Source: Butyrivibrio sp. WCD3002
GTDB lineage: Bacteria; Bacillota; Clostridia; Lachnospirales; Lachnospiraceae
NCBI RefSeq assembly: GCF_000424265.1
Contig: NZ_AUJO01000003.1
Coordinates: forward strand, 62,001-126,000
Length of the DNA stretch: 64,000 nucleotides
Direction of reading: 5' to 3'
Part shown: positions 34,026-43,750 of the stretch, piece by piece
Layout of the letters: each line of letters starts with the position of its first letter
Numbering within the stretch: the stretch's first letter is position 1
The notes under the pieces: generated by a model
Seen by the model: only the letters and a program-made list of their open reading frames with translations
Told to the model about the DNA's origin: nothing
The model's database searches: none
Translations under genes and position numbers: made by a program

Positions 34026-35498
34026 TCATTCCTGTGACTGCATGTATTTAAGCGGAATTGTTACTGTAAATATTGTTCCCTCGTCCTCAATGCTCTGCAC
34101 GTCAATAGTTCCTCTGTGCATAAGTATTGCGCTGTGGGTTATGGAAAGTCCAAGTCCTGTTCCACCAATCTCTCTGGACCTTGACTTATCGACTCTGTAA
34201 AATCTCTGATAAATCTTATCAAGACTATCTTCCGGTATTCCTATTCCGGAATCACTGACCTCACAGGTAAAGGATTTGTGGTCAGCATCAAGTTTAACCT
34301 TGACCCAACCATCTTCCTTATTATACTTAACTGCATTTTCAACAAGGTTCATAAGAGCAAGTGAAAGCTTAACCTCATCAATCTCGGCACTTATCTCTCT
34401 TGTGGTCTCAAGTGTAAGCTCTATATTTCTCTTTCTGGCAATAGGCCTCATTCTCTTCATGATAACTTCCATCATCTGAACAACATCAACTGTAGTGATG
34501 TTGAGAGAGGTTGCCTTTTTATCCATTTTAACAAGCTCGAGAAGGTCGTTTATGATCTGATTCTCTCTGTCTACCTCTGCAGCTATATCCTCCATGAAGT
34601 CTCTGTAAACCTCATTTGGAACATCATCCTGCATGATAAGTGAATCTGCCAACACCTTCATTGAGGTTATCGGTGTCTTAAGCTCGTGGGATACGTTTGA
34701 TACAAATTCCTGTCTTGATGCGTCAAGCGCATTCATCCTCTGCAGCAGCTGATTGAAGGCATTAATAATATGCTCTGTCTCGTAGTACTGTGAGCCCTCT
34801 ATAGGTTCATTTGTAAAACCGGCCTTAACATCATTGATGGCAGAGGTGATTCTGTCGAAGGGACGAAGGAGCTTTCCTGATCCCCACCATGCTGACACAA
34901 GGATAAGAATAACCGCAATTAGCTCTATGGAAACAGCTCTTCTTGTGAGGATATTCATGGTGTTTCTGATATACTCTGTTGATACACTTATCAGCAAAAC
35001 ACCTCTTACAACATCCTGGGATTTCTCCCCTGCAGCCACGTCGCCGCTTTCAAAGGTAAGGGTCTCAGTAATAGGCGCCGTCATTTCAATATAGCCATTA
35101 TTCCTGTCATAAACGGTGCTGGCACCTGCAGTGCCGTTCTTTAGACACTTTACAACCTCTTCCGAGATAATGATCTTGCCATCGCTGATTCCATAAGTAT
35201 CCTTACGAATCTGAAGATTGTTATCTATGACCATAACACGTCCATCGTAGAGATTGGCAATAAGGTCAAGCTCTGCGTTGATTACGTCCGAAGTCGTATC
35301 GGAAAAATAATTGTAGTTAATAAGGTGATTTGCCAGGATCATAAGCTGCGTGGAAACCTCAGACTCTCTGACGCTCACAGCTCTGTTTTCATAGCTTTCG
35401 ATTATTGCAAAATGAATCACGAGGCATGAAACAAGCCCCGTGAAAAAGACCATTAAAAATACTCTGAACCTAAGACTTTTAAAAGGATTAAATATCAT
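34026..35498 (-). CDS. Membrane sensor histidine kinase
   Basis: A 490-residue kinase. Two membrane helices (about 10-30 and 180-200) bracket an extracellular sensor of about 150 residues. HAMP follows (KLLRPFDRITSAINDVKAG), then the H-box SHELKTPITSMKVLADS with the phospho-His near residue 246, N-box NLVENAVKYN, and G-boxes DSGIGIPED and GTGLGLSI. It pairs with the OmpR-type regulator encoded 22 bases upstream. Layout resembles the PhoR/WalK group. The signal is unknown. Confidence 0.92.
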   Translation of the reverse strand: MIFNPFKSLRFRVFLMVFFTGLVSCLVIHFAIIESYENRAVSVRESEVSTQLMILANHLINYNYFSDTTSDVINAELDLIANLYDGRVMVIDNNLQIRKDTYGISDGKIIISEEVVKCLKNGTAGASTVYDRNNGYIEMTAPITETLTFESGDVAAGEKSQDVVRGVLLISVSTEYIRNTMNILTRRAVSIELIAVILILVSAWWGSGKLLRPFDRITSAINDVKAGFTNEPIEGSQYYETEHIINAFNQLLQRMNALDASRQEFVSNVSHELKTPITSMKVLADSLIMQDDVPNEVYRDFMEDIAAEVDRENQIINDLLELVKMDKKATSLNITTVDVVQMMEVIMKRMRPIARKRNIELTLETTREISAEIDEVKLSLALMNLVENAVKYNKEDGWVKVKLDADHKSFTCEVSDSGIGIPEDSLDKIYQRFYRVDKSRSREIGGTGLGLSITHSAILMHRGTIDVQSIEDEGTIFTVTIPLKYMQSQE

Positions 35499-35520
35499 AC
35501 GTCGTCACAGCTTATCCTGA

Positions 35521-36201
35521 TTATGCCTGAAAAAAGTATCCGGAACCCCACTTGGTACGAACATATCTGGGTTCACTGGGGCTCTTCTCAAGCTTCTCTC
35601 TAAGTCTTCTTACATGAACATCAACTGTTCTCTCATCGCCGGGGAAATCCTCTCCCCAAATAGCGTGTAAAAGCTCACTTCTGTTGTAAACCTTGCCCGG
35701 AGTTGATACAAGGAATTCGAGGACATCAAATTCTCTGCTGGTAAGATTGATTTCCTTATCACCAACATATACTCTTCTGTATTCCTCATTTATTACGAGC
35801 TCGCCAAATGTAAGAACGCTGGCCTGTGTGTCAGTCTTGGTTGTTCTTCTCATGATGGCTTTGATTCTGGCCTTAACCTCAAGAATGTTGAAGGGTTTTG
35901 TAATATAATCATCTGCGCCGTACTCAAGGCCGAGAATCTTATCCATATCATCGCCCTTGGCTGTTATCATTACGATCGGAACTGAAGAAAACTCACGAAT
36001 CTGCTGACATACCTCAAATCCATCCATCTTAGGAAGCATTACATCAAGAAGTACCATATCATAAGCATTATTCTTAGCAAGCTCAAGTGCCTCTTCACCG
36101 TCATAAGCACTGTCAACCTTCATTCCGTCCTGCTCAAGGCTGTACTTGATTCCCTTTACAATTGTTCTCTCATCATCAACGACAAGAACCCTTTTAGCCA
36201 T
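35521..36201 (-). CDS. OmpR/PhoB-type response regulator
   Basis: A 226-residue regulator. The receiver carries the acidic pair DDE (9-11), phospho-acceptor Asp53 in LLDVMLPKMDG, and the Lys in YITKPF near 102. The C-terminal winged helix (about 128-224) has NLTSREFDVLEFL and the recognition helix VDVHVRRLREKLE with WGSGYFF at the end. It is encoded with the kinase, comEA-like and comEC genes, so it may control uptake or envelope genes. Confidence 0.93.
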   Translation of the reverse strand: MAKRVLVVDDERTIVKGIKYSLEQDGMKVDSAYDGEEALELAKNNAYDMVLLDVMLPKMDGFEVCQQIREFSSVPIVMITAKGDDMDKILGLEYGADDYITKPFNILEVKARIKAIMRRTTKTDTQASVLTFGELVINEEYRRVYVGDKEINLTSREFDVLEFLVSTPGKVYNRSELLHAIWGEDFPGDERTVDVHVRRLREKLEKSPSEPRYVRTKWGSGYFFQA

Positions 36202-36220
36202 CTTTTCTTCACTCCATAAA

Positions 36221-36934
36221 CTAGACTGTAATATAATCTTTTATTTTAGCAAAAAACTTATCTTTGATACCTGATACCTTCATGATATCTTCGATAGTTC
36301 CAAACTTTCCTTTTTCCTCTCGGTAAGCCAGGATATTTTTAGCTCTTCCCGGTCCGATACCCGGGATCGTGCAAAGCTCGGTCTCTGATGCGGTATTTAT
36401 GTTCACCTTACCACCTTCAGAATTTGTAGCTGCATCAGCTGATTCGCTTTTGCCGCTTATACCTGCTGTATCAGCGCTATCTCCCGCTTCTGCTGACCCA
36501 TTCTGACTAAGAGAACTGCTCTCTTCGATTGTCGGAATCCTTAGCTTAACGCCGTCTTCAAGGATCTGAGCCTGATTGACATAAGAGCTGTCGGCATCAC
36601 CTGTAAACCCGCCTGCTGCCATAACGGCATCAACTACTCTGCTGCCTGCCGGAAGCTCATAGACTCCCTGACATAGTACAGCACCGCAGACATGCACCAT
36701 AATGCTCTGCATCTCTTCAGGCTTTTCTTCCTCCACACTTTCAGGAGCGGACGAAAGGTCTGCCTTCTCAGTCTCCTGTTTCTCTCCCTGGGTTACTACT
36801 TTTTCATTTGAATCCTCGCTGACCTGATTCGGCTGCGCTAATATGATTTCCGTGCTTTTCTTACTGCATCCGCTGATTAAAAGAAGAGCGGATAAAATAA
36901 TCAGTGTACTGATTTTCTTAATATAATTTTGCAT
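36221..36934 (-). CDS. comEA: ComEA-like SLBB/helix-hairpin-helix lipoprotein
   Basis: A 237-residue protein with a lipobox ISGC (Cys near 23) rather than the single membrane helix of Bacillus ComEA. After an acidic spacer comes an SLBB domain (about 78-138: VHVCGAVLCQGVYELP) and, at the C-terminus, the two helix-hairpin-helix motifs of ComEA (NINTASETELCTIPGIGPGRA near 175-195; ARGs of the second: KFGTIEDIMKVSGI). It binds DNA at the cell surface and delivers it to ComEC, encoded at the other end of this operon. Confidence 0.85.
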   Translation of the reverse strand: MQNYIKKISTLIILSALLLISGCSKKSTEIILAQPNQVSEDSNEKVVTQGEKQETEKADLSSAPESVEEEKPEEMQSIMVHVCGAVLCQGVYELPAGSRVVDAVMAAGGFTGDADSSYVNQAQILEDGVKLRIPTIEESSSLSQNGSAEAGDSADTAGISGKSESADAATNSEGGKVNINTASETELCTIPGIGPGRAKNILAYREEKGKFGTIEDIMKVSGIKDKFFAKIKDYITV

Positions 36935-36976
36935 GTTTCCTCCATAAATCCGGAGGTCCCCACCACGCTAATTATC

Positions 36977-37005
36977 ATAATAGCCGAAACAAAATGCTCT
37001 TGCAA
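36977..37005 (-). promoter_or_regulatory. Promoter of the comEA-comEC operon
   Basis: On the minus strand TTGCAA (37000-37005) and TATTAT (36977-36982) are 17 bases apart, about 43 bases before the comEA-like ATG. Just upstream lies an inverted repeat TTTGTAA-CAA-TTACAAA (37021-37037) that could bind a regulator. Confidence 0.6.
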
Positions 37006-37074
37006 GATATATGTAATATTTTTGTAACAATTACAAATAAATGTCCGTTTTTACAGAAGTTTTTGTTAATTATG

Positions 37075-38568
37075 TCATTCCTCTTCCTGGCCGTCAGTTA
37101 TAATAACTGTCGCATCCGGAAGCACTTCCTCATGAACCTCTTCTCCGGTTATCTGCAGCTTAACATTTTCGGAAAGTTCACGAAGTGTTTCGTTAACATC
37201 TGAACCATCCCAGATATTTGCAAATGCGATCTCAAGAAGCACCCAGAAATTACTTGTCTCCATGAGCTTTGGCATGGGAACCGAATTGCCGTAAACAGAT
37301 ACATAGGAAGCCAAAGATCCGTTACTGTAATTAACACGGGAATTGGCTGCCAGCTTACCGCTCATGGTATACATATCCTCTGTATCCTCACTGCAGAGGA
37401 ACTTGGCAAAGGTATTAGCCTCTGAAATATGCTCCGAGAAGCTATTTATTACAAGACAGTCTGTTACGGACATGGTTCTTGTAGCATACTGCTCGTTCAA
37501 AGCGGGCATGGGTGTAACGCCATATTCAAATGAGCATTTACCCTCTTCCTTTGCTGCCTCGATTTTTGCAACCGCATCAGATGTTGCCACGGTAAATACA
37601 GTCTTGCCGTCTATGAAATCCTGCAAAACCTTATCATAGGAAACTGCGTCCTCATCAATAGCAAAGAACTGATTAAGCTGCTGATAGAAGCTCATACAGT
37701 TGATAGTGTTTTCATTGTAAACATCGATCTGGCTGGCATCATCACCTGCTGTGCCGCCAAGATTCAGATAATTACCCACAAAGAAAAAGTTGTAGAAAAT
37801 ATCTGTAACATCCCACTGGAAGACGGATTCTACCGTATCAGGTGCAGTGTATTCATTAGCGAAAGCAAGAATATCCTCGATTGTCTTAGGAAGAATATTC
37901 TCAAGCTCAGCCTGTACCTGAGCTTCGTCAAGCTCTATGACTTCGTTCTCTGCTGCCTCAGCATCGCCCTCTTCGATATCGCCTTCTGCCGCATCGATCT
38001 CTGCCTGGGCTGCCTCACCCTCTGCTGCATCAACAGCTGCCTGAAGTCTGCTCTTTACTTCATTTTCAAGATAAGTCTTATTATACAAAAGGGAGCTGGT
38101 CTCAAAGTAGTAGGGATAAGCTATGTAGTTCCCCTTATAGCTGACTGCATTAAGAGCAGCATCGCTGTAGCCGTTCTGCTCATCTGTCAAAAACTCAGGA
38201 TTTTCAACCTCTGATGCAAGGCCGGCAAGATAAGCCTTCTCCAGAGAATCGTGAGTCATTATGAAAACATCCGGATAGTTTTCTTCCTCAATGGATGCTT
38301 TTCCAATTGCTTCAAGATACTCAAGTCCTGATACACATTCCAGCTCTACTCTTGATTTTCTGCTGGAATTATTGAACTCTACAGCTCTGCTCGTAAGATA
38401 ATCCGTCAATGCCTCATCTGTGTACCAAAGCCTTATGGTGATCTTGTTATTCGCTCCGAAAATCGGTCTCTCCTCAGTTAGCTTCTGACCTGATTTCGCA
38501 TAATAAAAAGCCGCCAGCAGCAGCGCTAAAATTAGAACTGCTCCAAGCAGCCTGTATCTTATCTTCAT
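37075..38568 (-). CDS. Orphan extracellular solute-binding protein with acidic insert
   Basis: A 497-residue family 1 solute-binding protein. It has an N-terminal membrane helix without a lipobox Cys, so it is probably membrane-anchored. The core has ITIRLWYTDEALTDYL, PDVFIMTHDS and VFTVATSDAVAKIEA, as in sugar-binding proteins. Around residues 178-230 a low-complexity insert rich in Ala, Glu and Asp (for example EGDIEEGDAEAAENE) interrupts the fold. No permease or ATPase is near. It follows argD by 14 bases, so it is likely transcribed with the arginine genes. Substrate unknown. Confidence 0.75.
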   Translation of the reverse strand: MKIRYRLLGAVLILALLLAAFYYAKSGQKLTEERPIFGANNKITIRLWYTDEALTDYLTSRAVEFNNSSRKSRVELECVSGLEYLEAIGKASIEEENYPDVFIMTHDSLEKAYLAGLASEVENPEFLTDEQNGYSDAALNAVSYKGNYIAYPYYFETSSLLYNKTYLENEVKSRLQAAVDAAEGEAAQAEIDAAEGDIEEGDAEAAENEVIELDEAQVQAELENILPKTIEDILAFANEYTAPDTVESVFQWDVTDIFYNFFFVGNYLNLGGTAGDDASQIDVYNENTINCMSFYQQLNQFFAIDEDAVSYDKVLQDFIDGKTVFTVATSDAVAKIEAAKEEGKCSFEYGVTPMPALNEQYATRTMSVTDCLVINSFSEHISEANTFAKFLCSEDTEDMYTMSGKLAANSRVNYSNGSLASYVSVYGNSVPMPKLMETSNFWVLLEIAFANIWDGSDVNETLRELSENVKLQITGEEVHEEVLPDATVIITDGQEEE

Positions 38569-38582
38569 ATCTACCTCTGTTT

Positions 38583-39773
38583 TTATAGACAGGGCTCAAG
38601 AATCTCCATCATGTCATCAACATCCTTGGTAGTAATGACAAGCGGCGGTATGAATCTAATGATATTGGTTCCTGCATTTATTAGAATAAGCCCGTTTTCA
38701 AGAGCTTTGGTGATAATCTCACCCACAGGATGATCAAATTCCAGTCCCTGCAATAGTCCGCTTCCGCGTCTGTCTATGATATCTGAGTGACGTCCCTTTA
38801 ATTCATCGAGACGCTTTTCGAGGTATACCGAAACCTCTCTCACGTTATCTATTATATTGTTCACCTCGAATAAATCAAGGACTTTGTCTATTGCAGCGCA
38901 GGCCAGAGGATTGCCACCGTAAGTGGTTCCATGATCTCCGGAGGCCAGTGAATTCTGCCCAACCTTCTCTGTCATGAGAAAGGCTCCGACAGGTACGCCG
39001 CAGCCCAACGCCTTGGCGGTAGTCATGATATCGGGCTTAACTCCGAATTTCTGCCATGCATACATATATCCGGTTCTTCCCATGCCGCACTGTATCTCAT
39101 CAAGAATCAGAAGGATATCCTTCTCATCGCAGATAGCCCTTACTTCCTTAAGGAAGTCCTCTGTGCCCGGATGAATTCCGCCCTCGCCCTGGACGGTTTC
39201 CATAATGATAGCACAGGTCTTGTCCGTAATACCTGCCTTCACACTGTCTATATTGTTGTAGTCCGCAAATTTGATGTTACCGATCATAGGCTCGAAGGCC
39301 TCACGGTAATGCGGATTTCCTGTAACAGAAAGCGCACCGAAGGTACGTCCGTGGAATGAATGATTCATAGCTATTATTTCATGATCAGTATTTCCATCTC
39401 TTAAGAAGGCATATTTCCTGGCCGCCTTAAGTGCTCCCTCAACTGCTTCAGCTCCGCTGTTTGTGAAAAATACGCGGTCCATTCCGGACACCTTCTTGAG
39501 CTTTCTTGCTGCCTCAATTGCAGGAATATTGTAGTAATAATTTGAAGTATGTATAACCTTGTCTATCTGATTTTTAAGGGCATCGTTGTATTCTTTGTTG
39601 CCATAGCCCAGCGCGAATACACCTATTCCCGATACAAAATCCAGATAGCTTTTTCCGTCTATATCATACAGATGCACTCCTTCGCCCTTATCAAGTACTA
39701 TCTGATAACGATTATATGTATGAAGAAGATCCTGCTCTGCGTTTTCAATGTACTGCTTCATTTTTTCACTCAT
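38583..39773 (-). CDS. argD: Acetylornithine aminotransferase
   Basis: A 396-residue class-III PLP aminotransferase: [15 protein letters not shown] near residue 44, [19 protein letters not shown] near 105, [11 protein letters not shown] near 220, and the PLP Lys in [15 protein letters not shown] near 250. It converts N-acetylglutamate semialdehyde to N-acetylornithine, using glutamate. Its start overlaps the argB stop by four bases. It can be confused with ornithine aminotransferase, but the arg operon settles the call. Confidence 0.94.
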   Translation of the reverse strand: MSEKMKQYIENAEQDLLHTYNRYQIVLDKGEGVHLYDIDGKSYLDFVSGIGVFALGYGNKEYNDALKNQIDKVIHTSNYYYNIPAIEAARKLKKVSGMDRVFFTNSGAEAVEGALKAARKYAFLRDGNTDHEIIAMNHSFHGRTFGALSVTGNPHYREAFEPMIGNIKFADYNNIDSVKAGITDKTCAIIMETVQGEGGIHPGTEDFLKEVRAICDEKDILLILDEIQCGMGRTGYMYAWQKFGVKPDIMTTAKALGCGVPVGAFLMTEKVGQNSLASGDHGTTYGGNPLACAAIDKVLDLFEVNNIIDNVREVSVYLEKRLDELKGRHSDIIDRRGSGLLQGLEFDHPVGEIITKALENGLILINAGTNIIRFIPPLVITTKDVDDMMEILEPCL

Positions 39774-40660
39774 GCTATGGTCTCCTCTCCGTCAGGCATA
39801 AACATTGTTCCGACACCCTTGTTAGTAAATATCTCAAGAAGTAAGCAATGGGGTATTCTTCCATCAAGGATATGTACTGTATGAACTCCCTGCTTTACTG
39901 CATCAGTGCAGTTTGCAAGCTTAGGAAGCATTCCTCCGCCGATGTTGCCGCTTGAAATAAGAGCATCTGCTTCAGAGGTTGTAAGTCTTGATATGAAGGT
40001 TGAAGGATCATTGATATCCTTATAAACACCCTCGATATCAGTGAGGAATGCAAGCTTGTCAGCATGAACGGCCTTTGCGATAGCGCATGCCGCATCATCT
40101 GCATTTATATTGAAGGTTTCAAAATCCTCATTCATTCCGACAGGTGCCACGATAGGCAGGTAGTCGTTATCCAAAAGGTCAAAGAGAATCTTGGGATCAA
40201 CCTCTGTGATCTCGCCCACATATCCGATATCCTTGCCATCAATGAGCTTTTTCTTTGCCTTTAAAAGTCCGGTATCTTTACCGCTTATTCCAATAGCCTT
40301 TACGCCTATCTCCTGGACCATTCTTACGAGGCACTTATTAACTCTGTTAAGGACCATCTCTGCGATTTCCATGGTCTCATCATCAGTTACGCGAAGTCCG
40401 TTTATGAACTGAGCCTCTTTGCCGACCTTGCCTACCCACTTGCTTATGGCCTTGCCGCCGCCGTGAACGATGATGGGCTTAAAACCTACCAGCTTAAGAA
40501 GTGTCACGTCCTTGATGACGTTCTTCTGGAACTCTTCATTTTCCATTGCACTTCCGCCGTACTTTACAACGATGATCTTCCTGTTGAATTTCTGAATATA
40601 AGGAAGGGCCTCAATCAGCACCTCCGCTTTTTTCATTACTTCCTGCATATCCTTGTCCAC
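39770..40660 (-). CDS. argB: Acetylglutamate kinase
   Basis: A 296-residue amino-acid kinase: VVKYGGSAM near 30, [13 protein letters not shown] near 60, and [14 protein letters not shown] near 175. The N-terminal helix before the kinase core ([19 protein letters not shown]) is the type linked to hexameric, arginine-inhibited enzymes, so feedback control is likely. Catalyses the second step, phosphorylation of N-acetylglutamate. Confidence 0.94.
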   Translation of the reverse strand: MDKDMQEVMKKAEVLIEALPYIQKFNRKIIVVKYGGSAMENEEFQKNVIKDVTLLKLVGFKPIIVHGGGKAISKWVGKVGKEAQFINGLRVTDDETMEIAEMVLNRVNKCLVRMVQEIGVKAIGISGKDTGLLKAKKKLIDGKDIGYVGEITEVDPKILFDLLDNDYLPIVAPVGMNEDFETFNINADDAACAIAKAVHADKLAFLTDIEGVYKDINDPSTFISRLTTSEADALISSGNIGGGMLPKLANCTDAVKQGVHTVHILDGRIPHCLLLEIFTNKGVGTMFMPDGEETIA

Positions 40661-40752
40661 TTTTTATCCTCCTCGCTCTGCTCTTTTCATTTCAGCAAGC
40701 TTAGCTAAGTCAAAACACCTTGCTCAGTTCTATGTTCAAACAAATTGCAATA

Positions 40753-41976
40753 TCAGCTTCTGTAATCAGCGTTAATCTTTACATAATCATAGGTAAGATC
40801 GCAGCCCCATGCGGTTGCTTCTTCGCTTCCCATGTTCATGTCTACCTGTGCGATAACCTCTTTCTCCGAAAGAATTCCGGTTGCATATTCTTCGTCAAAA
40901 TCAAGAGGCTTTCCGTCCTTGAACAGAAGAACGCTTCCCTTGCTGCTCTCAATGCTGAGCTCTATTTTTTCCGGATCAAAGGTGACACCTGAATAGCCAA
41001 GTGCACATAAGATTCTTCCAAAGTTCGCATCATGACCATAGATCATGGCCTTAGTAAGTGATGAGCAGATAACTGATTTAGCCAGGGTTCTTGCATTTTC
41101 CTTGGTATCCGCATTCTTTACATGTGCAGTGAAAAGTGCGGTGGCACCTTCGCCGTCACCTGCAAGCATCCTTGCCATCTCATAGCAGATTTTGTAAAGA
41201 GCCTGTTCGAAACTGTCGTAGGCTGCGCCTTTTTCGATTATCTCCTCATTACCTGCTTCGCCGTTGGCAAGTACCATAAGTGAATCGTTGGTGGACATAT
41301 CTCCGTCCACAGAGATCATATTGAAGGTATCAACTACAACTTTTTTCAGGGCTTCCTTTAAAAGCTCATGTGATATTGCGACATCGGTAGTTATAAAGGA
41401 AAGCATGGTGCACATATTGGGATGGATCATTCCGGAACCCTTGGCAAGAGCGCCTATGGTACAGGTCTTTCCGCCAACCTCAAACTCTACAGCCATCTGC
41501 TTATTATGTGTATCTGTAGTCATTATGGCCTTTGCAGCGCCGGTTCCTGCTTCTAATGAATCAGAGAGTTTTGGAACCATCTGCTCGATGCCCTTTTCAA
41601 GCTTTTCAATATTCATCTGCATTCCGATGACACCGGTTGATGCCACAAGCACGGAGTCCTTAGGGATATCCAAAAGATCAGCTGCACAGTTTGCTGTATC
41701 CTCACAGATCTTTTTCCCCTCTTCTCCGGTGCAGGCATTTGCTATTCCGGAATTAGCCACGATGGCGTGAACCGGATGAATATCGTCACATATCTTTTTA
41801 TCCCAGACAACAGGTGCTGCCTTAACAACATTACTTGTGAAAACGCCTGCTGCCGTACAGGGTGATTCGCTGTAAATAAGCAGCATATCCTCACGGCCGC
41901 TGTACTTTATATTCGCTTCTGTGCTTGCTGCCTTAAAACCCTTAGCTGCTGTAACTCCGCCTTCTATAACTTTCAT
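40753..41976 (-). CDS. argJ: Bifunctional ornithine acetyltransferase/N-acetylglutamate synthase
   Basis: The ATG at 41976 (MKVIEGGVTAAKGF) follows GGAGG, giving 407 residues, the usual ArgJ size. The self-cleavage site is seen in AKGSGMIHPNMCTMLSF, where the Thr of CTML near residue 188 becomes the N-terminal nucleophile of the beta chain. It transfers the acetyl group from N-acetylornithine to glutamate, making the pathway cyclic; many ArgJ also use acetyl-CoA. The neighbouring GNAT gene could supply the starter acetylglutamate. Confidence 0.94.
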   Translation of the reverse strand: MKVIEGGVTAAKGFKAASTEANIKYSGREDMLLIYSESPCTAAGVFTSNVVKAAPVVWDKKICDDIHPVHAIVANSGIANACTGEEGKKICEDTANCAADLLDIPKDSVLVASTGVIGMQMNIEKLEKGIEQMVPKLSDSLEAGTGAAKAIMTTDTHNKQMAVEFEVGGKTCTIGALAKGSGMIHPNMCTMLSFITTDVAISHELLKEALKKVVVDTFNMISVDGDMSTNDSLMVLANGEAGNEEIIEKGAAYDSFEQALYKICYEMARMLAGDGEGATALFTAHVKNADTKENARTLAKSVICSSLTKAMIYGHDANFGRILCALGYSGVTFDPEKIELSIESSKGSVLLFKDGKPLDFDEEYATGILSEKEVIAQVDMNMGSEEATAWGCDLTYDYVKINADYRS

Positions 41977-42041
41977 GATTGCCTCCATTACCAATGATAT
42001 TTCAGAAATCTGCACTGGCTGCGGATTTCGTGAAAATATGA

Positions 42042-42488
42042 TTACTTATGTATGAATTCCGTTAAATTGTTTTCATTAAGTGTGAAATCATAGTAGTTCA
42101 TGTCATCTCTTAGTGTCCAGCCCATTCTCTGCCAGAAAGCATTTCCTACCTTATTGATTACAAAGGCGTTTAGCGCCACCTTGCAGATGTCCTCTTCCTT
42201 GAGCTTTTCGATGCAAAACTCCACCATCTTTTTCCCTATATGATGACGTCTGTAATCCTCTCTTACGCACACATGATAGAAGCAGGCTCTTCTGCCGTCA
42301 TGGCCGCAGAGGATTGCTCCGACTATCTGTCCCTCCTCCACATCAACAACACAGGTATCGGGATTTCTCTTAAGGAATTTACTTATTCCCTTGAAGGAAT
42401 CATCTATTGTGCGGATTCCAAAACCTTCTATTGAATTCCAAAGCTCGAAGACCTGCTCGTAGTCTTCGATTGTCATTGTACGAACCAT
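42042..42488 (-). CDS. GNAT acetyltransferase within the arginine operon
   Basis: A 148-residue GNAT protein: GQIVGAILCGHDGRRACFYHVCVREDYRRHHIGKKMVEF holds strands 4-5 and the acetyl-CoA loop (RRHHIGKKM near residue 82). AFVINKVGNAFWQRMGW is the usual C-terminal motif. It lies between argC and argJ on the same strand, 65 bases ahead of argJ. It may be a stand-alone N-acetylglutamate synthase of the short GNAT type or a side enzyme; sequence alone does not decide. Confidence 0.8.
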   Translation of the reverse strand: MVRTMTIEDYEQVFELWNSIEGFGIRTIDDSFKGISKFLKRNPDTCVVDVEEGQIVGAILCGHDGRRACFYHVCVREDYRRHHIGKKMVEFCIEKLKEEDICKVALNAFVINKVGNAFWQRMGWTLRDDMNYYDFTLNENNLTEFIHK

Positions 42489-42539
42489 TTCATAACACTC
42501 CTCTAAAACAGAAAACCTCTTATGAAGCAGAGCTCTTCA

Positions 42540-43595
42540 TTACGGAAAAGCAGGTACCATATCCAGGCCCATCTTTTCATCAAGACCAAACAGTATGTTC
42601 ATATTCTGAACTGCCTGTCCTGCCGCTCCCTTCACCAGATTGTCGATAGCGCCCATCATTATGATTCTGCCTGTGCGCTCATCGATCTTAAAGCCGATAT
42701 CAACGTAGTTACTGGTCTCTACCCATCTTGTCTCGGGATATACTCCCTTGGGAAGCACTCTTATAAAGAATTCATCCTTATAATATTTCTCGTAAGCGCT
42801 TCTGATTTCCTCTTCTGTAGGAAGGCTTCCATCTGCCTTCTTTATAAGAGATGCATATTCAGTTGCAAGGATTCCTCTGTTCATGGGCGCAAGGTGAGGT
42901 GTGAAGTTTATGACTATCTCTTCACCTGCAGCATAGCCAAGCTGTTCCTCAATCTCAGGAGTATGTCTGTGATTTGCTACGCCGTAGGGCTTTGCACTTT
43001 CATTTACTTCGCAGTAGAGGTTAGCTGTTTTTGCACCTCTTCCAGCTCCCGAAACTCCGCTTAAGGCATCAACGATCAAAGTATTGGGATCGATAAGCTT
43101 TTCCTTAACCAGCGGATATGCTGTAAGAATGGAACAGGTGGTATAGCAGCCGGGATTGGCAACGATCCTTGCATTCTTAATGGATTCTCTGTTAATCTCA
43201 CACAATCCGTAAACAGCTTCCTTTATATAAGGAACACCTTTGTGCTCGATGCCGTACCATTTTTCATATACGGCAACATCCTTAAGTCTGAAATCTGCGG
43301 ACAGGTCAATGATCTTTACCTTTTTAAGTATCTCTTCATTAACAAGTCCTGCGCAAAGACCCTGGGGAGTAGCCGTAAAAATTACATCTACCTTGTCAGC
43401 AAGCTCCTCCATGTTGTCATCCAGGCATGTGCTGTCTACTATTTCAAAAAAGTTTCCATATATAGAACTGAATCTTTCATCTATATAGCTTCTTGATCCA
43501 TACCATACAACCTCAGCCATTGGGTGGTTATACAGAATTCTTGCAATCTCTGCTCCGGCATATCCGGTAGCTCCGATAATTCCTACTTTAATCAT
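42540..43595 (-). CDS. argC: N-acetyl-gamma-glutamyl-phosphate reductase
   Basis: A 351-residue enzyme: NADP-binding GIIGATGYAGAEIARIL at the N-terminus, catalytic Cys in IVANPGCYTT near residue 149, and the His-containing segment FTPHLAPMNRG near 235. First gene of the minus-strand arg operon, transcribed from the promoter at 43656-43684. It reduces acetylglutamyl phosphate to the semialdehyde used by ArgD. Confidence 0.95.
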   Translation of the reverse strand: MIKVGIIGATGYAGAEIARILYNHPMAEVVWYGSRSYIDERFSSIYGNFFEIVDSTCLDDNMEELADKVDVIFTATPQGLCAGLVNEEILKKVKIIDLSADFRLKDVAVYEKWYGIEHKGVPYIKEAVYGLCEINRESIKNARIVANPGCYTTCSILTAYPLVKEKLIDPNTLIVDALSGVSGAGRGAKTANLYCEVNESAKPYGVANHRHTPEIEEQLGYAAGEEIVINFTPHLAPMNRGILATEYASLIKKADGSLPTEEEIRSAYEKYYKDEFFIRVLPKGVYPETRWVETSNYVDIGFKIDERTGRIIMMGAIDNLVKGAAGQAVQNMNILFGLDEKMGLDMVPAFP

Positions 43596-43655
43596 AATAG
43601 TTTCCTCAGCTTCCTTTATAGCTTTACGTAAAAAATATTATAAACTTTATGCAGT

Positions 43656-43684
43656 AGTATAATCAATATTCCGTATTTATGCAA
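43656..43684 (-). promoter_or_regulatory. argC promoter
   Basis: On the minus strand TTGCAT (43679-43684) and TATACT (43656-43661) are 17 bases apart. A second possibility, TTGATT with TATAAT at an 18-base spacing, lies about 20 bases downstream. Confidence 0.55.
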
Positions 43685-43699
43685 GCAAATTTTATATTT

Positions 43700-43750
43700 A
43701 TGCATATAAAATGCATTTTTGTTTATTTTTATGCATAAAATTATTGCATT
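43700..43750. promoter_or_regulatory. ARG-box-like operators between argC and argG
   Basis: TGCAT-ATAAA-ATGCA (43701-43715) and ATGCATAAAATTATTGCAT (43731-43749) are AT-rich half-site pairs of the form bound by the ArgR/AhrC repressor (family consensus TGAAT-N4-ATTCA). A further TATGCA occurs at 43648-43653 and 43678-43683. They overlap the -35 regions of both promoters, so both arms can be shut off by arginine. The match is by pattern; the regulator gene is not in the window. Confidence 0.6.
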
